Below are positions 56,060 to 64,000 of a stretch of DNA of 64,000 nucleotides, piece by piece. The position numbers and the translations under genes are program-made. The notes under the pieces were generated by a model. The model was not told the origin of the DNA, made no database searches, and worked only from the letters and a program-made list of their open reading frames with translations. The stretch comes from Amoebophrya sp. A120. Lineage: Eukaryota; Sar; Dinophyceae; Syndiniales; Amoebophryaceae. Position 1 is the stretch's first letter, and each line of letters opens with the position of its first letter. The DNA lies in contig CAJINV010000017.1 of the NCBI GenBank assembly GCA_905178155.1, forward strand, positions 426,722-490,721, read 5' to 3'.

Positions 56060-56726
56060 AAAAGCGGCTCTTTCAACTGAAGCAGCAAAACTCGTTCTCG
56101 TCGTCGTTCTGCGCAAGCATCAGCTGGTGTACGTGTTTCATGAATTTTCCTCATCTGCTCGTACTAGAGAATACAGATTGAAGTCCTCATATCCAACCTT
56201 TTAGAGAATCAAGATAGTGGTACCTCTGTACGGCTAAGCCGTCGTGCAAATGTGTGCTGAGGTACACCGATGTAGTGATCCCGTACGTCCTTGTTCGTCG
56301 TACAACCGCCTAATTGGGCTAGGCATTGATCGTTCTTGTTTCCTGAGAGACTATTTGGTCCATTTCCGGAGAGACGTTGACATTTTCGTGCACACAACAA
56401 AAATCTTCTACCTCGAGTGACTTGTACGTACGAATAACGTTTTGCGCTTGGCGGGCTTTTGGGTCGTGCAAACGAGTAAATTGGGGGTTGCTGTAGCACT
56501 CATCGTATGTTTCTAAACGTCTAGTAGGCCCGCTGATTTGTCATCTTCGAGTGTGACGTCACAACACCGATCAGGGCTCCTGGCTTGATCCCAAACGCGA
56601 AAACGAAGTCTCGACAAAATTATCTTCTGATTTCTCACTACCACTTCATCTTTAGGGAGGAGCTTATATATTTGAGAAGCTAAACAGTTCTCCTACACTT
56701 TCCTTTACCGCAAAAGCACTTGAACC
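56060..56726. other. Intergenic, no gene seen
   Basis: Spacer with the 5' region of the DNAL1 gene at its right end. No supported frame. Confidence 0.5.
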
Positions 56727-57819
56727 ATGACATCCTGCGCGAAAGCTCTCCAGATATGGTCGGAGAAGAACGACGGCGCGAACCCCGAGGAGGCAGAGGC
56801 GGTCGCGTTGTTGTGCCTGATCCCACCAATCAACAAGATGGACTCGTCGCTTAACGGCCTCGTAAACTGCAAACGATTGTCCCTGTCCACAAACGCCATC
56901 GATAAGATGATCTCGCTGCCAGGACTCAAAAACCTGGTCAGGTTATCGCTCGGAAGAAACCAAATCAAGAAGATACAAGGTAAATTTTTGTGTTGTAGAT
57001 GGAGCGCTTAATACAACACATTTATTTTCAACTCACAAGTACAGCAGAGAACGAGAAGATGAAGAATGAGAAAGAAGCAGCTCTCTTGCAGTGTCATGCA
57101 AGAAGTTGAAATCATAATCAACGAAAAACACACCCAGGTCTCGAAGAGGTCGGTGCCACGTTGGAAGAGCTCTGGATATCCTACAACCACATCTCAACGC
57201 TGGACGGTCTGCATCCCTGCGTCAAGCTCCACACACTTTTCATCTCGAACAACAAGATCAAACAGTGGGAAGAACTCGCAAAACTGCAGCAGCTCCCAGA
57301 CTTGGGCAACCTGCTGTTAGTCGGGAACCCCATCTACGACGGTATGACCAAGAAGGCCGCCGCACCGCAGGTGCTGAAGATCCTGCCAACGCTGAAAACC
57401 TTGGACGGAGAGATGGCCGGGCTCGACAGCGGGGACTCAACCGCCGGAAATGTCCGGGATGCAGGTATTGACTTAGGTTTTCGTTCGAAAAAGTACGATT
57501 ACGCTGTGACGCATAGTAGATAAAGAATCAACATGACAGGTTTTCTGCTTGTAGTTGTGCATACCCCTCCGAAAGCAGCAAGTATTTTCTGTCATGCAAA
57601 AACACCATGCGATACTTTACTACAGTCGGCGGCAACTTCGACGACGCGGTGGCTTCTCTGGGTATGGACCTGTCCGCGGCCATGGACAAGGGTGCGTTTG
57701 TCGGTGCTTTGACCGGGCTCGGCGTGTCCGGCGACGACGCCGAAGCGCTCTTCGACGCGGTGGCTTCGGGCGGCAACGCAACCTTGGAAGCCGCAGCGGA
57801 CTACGTGGCGAACAACTAA
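56727..57819 (+). CDS. DNAL1: Axonemal dynein light chain 1 (DNAL1/LC1), with C-terminal extension (3 exons)
   Basis: Exons 56727-56979, 57138-57464 and 57626-57819 give 257 residues. The leucine-rich core follows DNAL1 closely: IPPINKMDSSLNGLVNCKRL, LSLSTNAIDKM, LKNLVRLSLGRNQIKKIQ, GLEEVGATLEELWISYNHIS, LFISNNKIKQWEELAKLQQL, LLLVGNPIYDG and LKILPTLKTLDGE. LC1 binds the outer-arm dynein gamma heavy chain motor and tunes flagellar beating. Both introns are GT-AG (158 and 161 bp). Beyond the end of human DNAL1 (190 residues) there are about 65 more, including GGNFDDAVASLGMDLSAAMD and LTGLGVSGDDAEALFDAVAS, which resembles a degenerate EF-hand-like helix pair. It fits with BBS1 as a sign of motile cilia. 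Confidence 0.92.
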
Positions 57820-59815
57820 ATTTTGTTTTGAACAAGACAGAGAAAGTAGAAATTTGTTTGGTAGAGCAAGAAAGTCTCAAAAACAAAAGTGCCTGATTTA
57901 CCACGACAGCACAAACGGAAGGAAAAGCCGAGACCTTTTGTTAGATCCTGAGTATTACACTATTAGCAAATATTAGCAACGACCGAATACAATTTTAACA
58001 AATATTCAACCTTCAGATTTTAGATTTCTAGAGCAAGAACAGGTGCAACCTTCATTGAGAGCTAATGCCACAATTTTAATGGAACAGAGCAACAGAAATT
58101 GAACGTGAGACGGACTATTGTTTTCGTGCAGAAGACTAAACAAACTAGAAAAGCAATCGTCTTCTAGTCGACATTTCTTGTACTTGCGTTTTATGAGTCC
58201 TATTCTCTCTTCCCGGAATCTCAAGAAGAGACTGTATTTATGGTTTAGACACAAGAAAAGAGAAAGACGAACAAAGAAAAGTTCTCCGTTGGGGATGGCC
58301 CTTTGTTTTGTTCTTGGGACAGGTGGCAGTTAAAGACAAGGGAGTGAGAGTGCTGAGCGCACAGAAGTATTTCTTGTCCCGTATCTTGTACTTGCATAGC
58401 TGCGCCCCGTATTTTACACTTGCACTTGTGCATTGGCCTTGAGTGATGCATTGCACACCTTGAGGCTGCGAAATGAGGAAAACTTTAGAGACCTCTTAGG
58501 TCGAGGTAATGAACTACCTTGTCGGAAAAGGAAAATATCTTGTTTATCCTTACGTATGACATACGTAGAATTGCTAGTCAGGTTGTAACGCAGGAGAATA
58601 CAAACATGAAGAAAATGGCGCGCGCATCAATTGCCTCTCGGCCATCAACTCCTGTGGCGCGGTGGCGTGCGACCTGTGCGCGTTGGCGGGCGGGGCATTG
58701 TTTGTTTTGCGGTTTACTTGGGGCCGCTTGCAGTTCCTACGCACTTGGGGGGCACTACTGGTCTCCAGGCCGGCCGCGTGGCCGATCGCGTTCTCGTTCA
58801 TGTTTATCTATGCGAACTGGCGACGCCCGGCAAGCACGGCGCCGCTCTCCGACGGTGGCGGCCCGCAATACTAGCACCACTGGCAGAAGAACCAGACAGG
58901 CAGCCCGGCGCCTGCCAGAGTTCCTGTTGCGAAACGCGTAGCGTGAATGAGAAAGCGGAGGCGAAAGCGGTGGAATTCCCGCCAAAGCCCGACGCCAACA
59001 ATTTCCGGAAAAGGAACGCGGCGACGAAGCGCTGGGCCACGAATTTGCCCCGGTTGGGATTCACTCGGCAGCGCGTCGCCCGCGCCCGCCTCGCGTCTTG
59101 GGCCCTTGCTTTGCCTTAGCTACATGGAGGAGACGCGCGCCGTTTCCCGGTTTGTCTCCCGGGGCGCTGGTTCTGTGACACCCGGCCGCAGGCCCGCGCC
59201 CGCGCATGTTAGCAGATGCGCCGTGGAAGCCTGTCAGGGGGCGTTGGCCCGCCCGGTTTCGTTGGTGGGCCTGACCGCGCCCCGCTACCTAGGCTATTCG
59301 CCGCCACCAGCCACGCCGCCCATTCGCACGCTAGGCCTTCACTATGCCTCTTTTTACAGGTTGTTGTCGCGCTCGCGCCAGGCGCGCCCTGCCCTTCCAT
59401 CCTGGGTGCCGCCGCTTTCGTGCGGTGTGCGTTGTTCTTGTAAGCGGGGTTGCATTGTGGAAGGCCTGGCTCAAATTTGTGCCACTGACTCTGCGTAGCC
59501 AGTTTCTGTTCCACCTCCACAGCCGTCGGCAGCTATTTAGGCAGCTTCGACTCCGTCCCTCGCTCTGTTCGATCTATCATCTTCAAAATGCATCAGCGCG
59601 GGTCACTGACTCAGTGTCGCTTTTGCAAGCGCCGTGCAAGAGGTGGCAACTTAGTTCTCCTTGTTTCGTTTTTTTGGACGAGATGAATAACGACAGGAGC
59701 CATACAAGACCGGCGCTTTTCACGAACTCGAGTTTCTCAATCGGCCTCATTCTTCTACGAACGCAAAGGTGAGCGGAGCGTGCTTAACAAAAAAAGTTGC
59801 GGAGTAGGTACCAAA
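57820..59815. other. 2-kb intergenic region with an unexplained GC-rich block (about 58619-59520)
   Basis: The left part is AT-rich. From about 58619 to 59520 composition rises sharply in G+C, and several overlapping frames stay open, as GC-rich DNA does. One frame ending near 58874 reads DLCALAGGALFVLRFTWG, with hydrophobic stretches, but no family. No RNA gene or coding gene could be supported. Confidence 0.5.
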
Positions 59816-60304
59816 ATGGCAGTCTTGAATCTCTCGTCAGTCTTTGCGCTCCCCGCAAAATTGCGATCGCCGCACTCATCTGCACTAGCCCTAGCTCCAT
59901 TGTTTTCATCCAGGCCAGCCGGGCTCCTCTCCTGTATGACACTGCCAGCGTCTTCTTCTGGGTCTGGACTAGTCAATGTGCGCTACACAAACTGCACACC
60001 AGCGGCTAGCGCCTTTTCTCACCAGCAAACCCGCTTCGTTCGGACCAAGGGTGTTTTGAAGCTCCACTGCTCGGAGTGCCGGTACGTGATCAAGCGACGG
60101 AATGTCCCAATTCTCGGCGTCGATTGCAACGCCAACGTGCGCCACAAGCAGCTGATGACGAACCCGCCGAAACAGTCACGGCCGGTGCCGGACTGGTTGG
60201 AGCCCTGGTTGGAGGGACACCAGCTGCCCAGGCACCCCCGGTGGAAAATGGATTTCACCTCGGCGTACTTCACCAAGGCGAAATACAGGAACACGCACTA
60301 CTAG
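59816..60304 (+). CDS. MRPL36: Mitochondrial ribosomal protein bL36m
   Basis: A 162-residue single-exon protein from the ATG at 59816. The bL36 core is KGVLKLHCSECRYVIKRR, with the zinc pattern CxxC ... C(x)4H (VDCNANVRHKQ). The N-terminal 80 residues are rich in Ser, Ala and Arg without acids (MAVLNLSSVFALPAKLRS), a typical organelle-targeting lead. About 55 residues follow the core (PPKQSRPVPDWLEPWLEG and HPRWKMDFTSAYFTKAKY), an extension absent in bacterial L36 (38 residues). bL36 is part of the peptidyl-transferase side of the large subunit. A plastid copy cannot be excluded by sequence, but the mL41 and uL4m neighbours favour mitochondria. Confidence 0.87.
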   Translation: MAVLNLSSVFALPAKLRSPHSSALALAPLFSSRPAGLLSCMTLPASSSGSGLVNVRYTNCTPAASAFSHQQTRFVRTKGVLKLHCSECRYVIKRRNVPILGVDCNANVRHKQLMTNPPKQSRPVPDWLEPWLEGHQLPRHPRWKMDFTSAYFTKAKYRNTHY

Positions 60305-60835
60305 TTTTTCCGAAATTTAGCAACTAGAACTCTGAAGAGACAGACGAAAGTAAAAAGCATCGGAGGCACTTAGTTCCACTTATATCCTGTTTGCACTTGT
60401 TGAAGTCGGATTGTGTGACTCTTTTCGAGTGGTTGCGGTCTATCCTCGTGGTTGGTGTTAGCCACTACACAGGCGAACTTGATATCTCCAAGTATAGGAG
60501 ATGCGGAAATTGCTGGAGGTTAGACCTAACCGCAAAACCTGCGTCCCGCTGTGTTCGTCATGTGCTGTTCGAGAACTTTCTTGAACAGCTGAAGTGCTGT
60601 TCAAGAAAGAAGTGTGTTGCCTCTCTTCGGTTGTAGCGTTTGCCAAACACTACAACTTTCTCTTCCCTGGCTACCACGACCTGATCTGGACTTTCTGAGT
60701 GAGCGAGAGACGGGTTGCACGGACTGCCTTGGATCACTTTCGGTATGCCAACACGGCTGTAAGATCATAACAAAACATCATAAACAACTCTTGTACACTG
60801 TAGAAGAAAAAGAAGAAGATATCAAGGAAATCACC
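60305..60835. other. Intergenic, no gene seen
   Basis: Spacer before the GTPase gene. It has a local inverted repeat near 60568-60615 (AGAACTTTCTTGAACAG and CTGTTCAAGAAAG), no gene. Confidence 0.5.
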
Positions 60836-63800
60836 ATGCTAGGGGGCCGTGCACAGGGGGGGATCCAGCCCTCGCCCGTGACCACGCTCAACCCTGGCTT
60901 CACCACTGCCAATGTGCATATGGATTGTAAAAATGTCTGGGTCTGGAAAATTGCAACTTGTCATGCTGTCTTTGGATCCCAAAAAAATCTGTATTGCGTG
61001 ACCAGCAACAGGGGTCCAGTTTGTGTTACGCGGAGGGGGCATTTGTCATGCGGAATAGGCATCAGGAAGCCCTCTAAAAATCTGTGATGCTAGATCATGC
61101 ATTACATGAGTCATGGATCATACAAAATATGCACCACAAATCCCGGAATCTTCCAGACCCAGACACTTTTCCACTTGATAGTGCAGCCGGCGGGGCGGTT
61201 TACGCTGAAAATCGGCGTGCTCGGAAATCAAAGTGTCGGGAAGACGACCTTGCTGAATTCCCTTTTCCAGTATGCAACACAAATGTAGTATTCCACACGT
61301 ACAGAGCCTCCAAAACGCGTCCCGCTTTTTGTATGCATACTAGCATTTATTTTTGACACTGTTGTATACGACAAGCACAAGACCAAGACGTTACTCCATA
61401 GGAGTCTGTGTAATCTCGTCATGTCAGGGCTCCAGCTGCACGTGCAATTTGTACGTGCGCGGTACTACTTTTATCTTGCATATCCGAGACCAATTTGGGT
61501 CGGTATCGGAAAAACGATGCACAGCCGGAGTACACCATTACCACATAGAAGTGCTGCCGGTGACGGCGGAGGCACCAAAAACACTGGTGCAAAGCATCAC
61601 GAGCGTGGTATACAAGACGTGTGCTTTTTTTTTGGATGCTCTAAGTGATCTTGCTTCGCATGAGAGATGTATCACATAGCTCATGCGAAGATCTTCGCAT
61701 TTTCATTCTCAACGAGAGCTACACCTTGATCTCTCAACGCAAAACAGTTCCTGTCTTCGAAGCCTGAAATCCGCCCTGCGTCGGAAGTACATGGTCAAGT
61801 TTCAGAAATGGATCGCGTGCTCCGCCGATCTTCGATATGACTTGGAGCCGTGGTTGGAAATTTGTGTTTTATCAGTTCGTTTTGTTCCGTCGAACTAAGT
61901 TCGTTGTAGTGGAGTTCACACGATGAAAAGCATGAGCATCCGCAATCGAGTCTCTGTCGTGTGCAAGCCCTGAAGATTTTCGCAGATCCGTTTGCCTTTG
62001 CCTACATCGAAGGAACATGCCTGAAACCAATTCCCATTCCACACTTCTCCTTTCTCATACCCTCTCACGAACCGGGACAAGCCTACCAACGCCGCATTGA
62101 CGAAGGTGGAGAGCTGCAACTGGAAGGTCAAGTGCCCCGAGATCGTCAGTCTGGATGAGACCATCCCGAATGGCGGTTTGGATTTGGTGTTCGTCGACAT
62201 CCCCGGAATCAACTGCCCCGACAAGGGCGAGGCGTACAAAACGTACGTAAGCGAGAATTTCTCCGACTTCGACTACTTTTTGATAATGGTGGACGGCGAA
62301 AAGTTGATCGCGCAAAACAACGCCAGCGAAATGGGAAGTCCTGATGTGGATAAGGTGGGGAAGGTATAATTCTTGTGCGACGCCAGCATGATCACTACAA
62401 GGTGCGCAGCAGCACTGATAAAGTTTGCAGTCATGCGGATGAACATGAACCAACAACTGGATGTTCATATAGAAATTTCCTATGCGAGGAAACGAGACTA
62501 TGAGTATGATAATCATGAGCATTTTTCACAAAAAATCAAAATGATCAGCTCGCCGACGTGAAGATGCAGGTCGATCAGGACAATAGTAACAAACCGATGA
62601 GAACAACTTCGTCGAAGAACAAGTCATCGAAAAACCGATCTGCTAATAACTCCTACCGCGAACCCCCGCAAACTACTCGGGAGCACCACTATAATGACAA
62701 TAAGCAGCAGCAAGACGATTACAGCAGCGCCCCGTGGACCAGCGACTACGGCGAGCAGCAGTTCGCAGCGGTGGACCAGTCCCATGTCTATAACGCCGAT
62801 GGCAGCAACAGCAGCAACTGGCACTCGGCGAACAACAGTGGCAATGAAAACAACAACAATTCAGGGTTTTTTGACTACCACGACCAAGACCCAAATTACA
62901 ACTACATGCAGGAAGAACACTCCGCCGAGGAGTGGAAGGGCCAGAACGATCACGAGAGCGGTCTGCGGTACGGAAGCTCACTGAAAAGGAGTCGGGAAGA
63001 AGAGGAGTATCCGGTATACGCCAGTGTGAATTTTTTAGTAGTAACGGTAACCCGGCTGTCCCCACCATATGCCGGCTTGTGTATTTGTGGTGCTCTGTTC
63101 TTGTCTGCGCATTGAATTTTGAACTTGCAGTGTCGTCTGCTCATGTTGACCGCTAGTAAGCAGAAATAGAGCAGTAAAATCTTGTTAAACATTTCTTCGC
63201 AGTCCGCCGGTGCAGCCGCGCACGAAGTTAATGCCGCCAGTCCGTCTAGCTCCGACAGTGACCTGTCCCCGTCTTCCAGCGACAACCTTTCCTCGCCCGA
63301 GATTCAGCCACCGGAAGTACACGCACCCTTTCTCGGGGAGGACGACGCGAATCTCGTCCGGTGGTTCTCCAACCTCATGTTCGCGCAGGGACAGCATCTG
63401 GACATGCCGCCCTGCTGCATGTTGATCAACAAAATTGACGACACGATCGTAAAGGATCGGCGGGAGATTCAACAGACGATAAAACGCGTGAAGAACGCCA
63501 AGTGGTTCAGCTACGGAGACGAAGCCGTAAAGAGGGCAACAACCTTCCAGCACGTTTTCCCGATTTCGGCGATCGGGGCTTTAGGGGTCAGAATATCGAC
63601 CAGCCGAAATCTGAAGGAAACCGTGGCGACGGTATAGTGAATAGACTGAACAAGAAGATGTTTTTAACTATTCTGGAGTACTCGATGTAGTACTTCTTAC
63701 ATTTAGCTTCCCGATGTGGCCGTTGCGAGGTAGCTGCATCACCATCAGCTCGAAATTATGTGCCACCACTAGATATCTTAATGTTTGTAAAAATGCAAAA

Positions 63801-64000
63801 TCGCAATCCTTTTAGGTCGACCAAAACTGTCTAGTCAAGCTGGCCGAGAAGCACCTACCCATGTCCTACGAGGATTGGGCAGACCTGAAGGAGGACAAGC
63901 GACACGCGGAGATTATCCAGTATTTGAAGAAGCTCACGCCGGAGCAGCGAGAGGAAAAGCTGAAGAAGAACAACTTCCACATGTTCCTCCAGTTTCTCGA
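60836..64000 (+). CDS. Dynamin-like large GTPase, 5' part (7 exons seen, runs off window)
   Basis: Exons 60836-60918, 61186-61268, 61486 to about 61607, about 62064-62363, 62564-63013, 63203-63631 and 63816 to the window end. G1 is GVLGNQSVGKTTLLNSLF; the switch I region is SEKRCTAGVHHYHIEV; G3 is DIPG (FVDIPGINCPDKGEAY); G4 is INKID (CCMLINKIDDTIVKD). The DxPG plus NKxD set and the GNQSxGKTTLLN P-loop suit the dynamin-like superfamily of membrane-remodelling GTPases; the subfamily is not clear. Between G3 and G4 lies an insert of about 200 residues, Asn/Gln/Ser-rich (SYREPPQTTREHHYND). Introns 1 and 2 are TIR elements; introns 4, 5 and 6 are GT-AG. The borders of intron 3 are not resolved. 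The visible C-terminal end is charged helix (EQREEKLKKNNFHMF). Confidence 0.82.
60919..61185 (-). mobile_element. Introner-like element, GTPase intron 1 (family 1, reverse orientation)
   Basis: The ends carry TGTAAAAATGTCTGGGTCTG and its complement, flanked by GTGCA (60914-60918, 61181-61185). Loss gives TTANVQPAGRFTLKIGV, leading into the P-loop. Its whole interior is homologous to 16193-16460 read on the other strand, for example TAGGCATCAGGAAGCCCTC. Confidence 0.93.
61269..61485 (+). mobile_element. Introner-like element, GTPase intron 2
   Basis: Inverted repeats of about 36 bp (near 61271-61306 and 61447-61482), roughly 75-80% identical, sharing TATGCAA, GTAGTA and CACGTACA blocks. The direct repeat TCC flanks it (61266-61268, 61483-61485). 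The join gives LLNSLFRDQFGSVSEKRC. Confidence 0.8.
61625..61705. repeat. Inverted repeat in GTPase intron 3
   Basis: GATCTTGCTTCGCATGAG and CTCATGCGAAGATC face each other across about 20 bases, a strong potential hairpin, with CTTCGCAT repeated once more after it. It is inside a presumed intron. Confidence 0.6.

Noticed and set aside
58947-59498. 183-residue frame in the GC-rich island
   Set aside because: Composition-driven; other frames are equally open and no motif is seen.

Overview
This is nuclear DNA of a eukaryote. It has spliced genes, a BBSome subunit, an axonemal dynein light chain, a Rab11-type GTPase and nuclear-encoded mitoribosomal proteins. The best guess is an alveolate of the parasitic dinoflagellate (Syndiniales, Amoebophrya-like) type. 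Reasons: every gene I can support lies on the + strand; genes are close together; proteins are long and carry Ser/Ala/Thr-rich low-complexity insertions; and many introns are introner-like elements with terminal inverted repeats (TIRs) and short flanking direct repeats instead of GT-AG ends. The species assignment is inference.

Layout, left to right: the 3' part of a cysteine-rich TSP1-like surface protein (3-2870); a basic Ser/Arg-rich protein whose start is broken (2979-4870); BBS1 in five exons (5959-8528); a four-exon coiled-coil protein whose third intron holds a 41-bp hairpin minisatellite (9075-11729); mitoribosomal mL41 (12173-12460); the multi-RRM rRNA-processing factor RBM19/Mrd1 (13219-16782); a cathepsin X/Z-like cysteine protease in seven exons (17705-20312); a 2021-residue unknown protein with a C-terminal membrane segment (21206-27726); Rab11 (29330-30371); a Cys-rich membrane protein (30906-32666); a DDX5/Dbp2 DEAD-box helicase in six exons (33626-36024); a small hypothetical membrane protein (36924-37799); intronless DNA ligase IV (38945-42634); a SulP-STAS transporter with a cNMP-like domain (42945-47534); a Sua5/YrdC tRNA-modification enzyme (48522-49394); a two-segment membrane protein (49959-52511); mitoribosomal uL4m (53010-56059); dynein light chain 1/DNAL1 with an extra C-terminal module (56727-57819); bL36m (59816-60304); and the 5' part of a dynamin-like GTPase that runs off the window (60836-64000).

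Functionally this is a housekeeping set. BBS1 and DNAL1 point to motile cilia; RBM19 and the DEAD-box helicase to ribosome biogenesis and RNA work; mL41, uL4m and bL36m to an organellar ribosome; Sua5 to t6A in tRNA; LIG4 to end joining; cathepsin X, Rab11, the GTPase and SulP to endolysosomal and membrane traffic. The genes share direction but are not an operon.

The most interesting feature is the introns. At least eight are TIR-bearing elements flanked by 3-7 bp direct repeats. Removing the element plus one repeat copy restores the reading frame and a conserved protein motif each time. Two insertions (RBM19 intron 3 and GTPase intron 1) are the same element in opposite orientations. Exon boundaries below were worked out by eye from frame and remembered family conservation, and need transcript confirmation.
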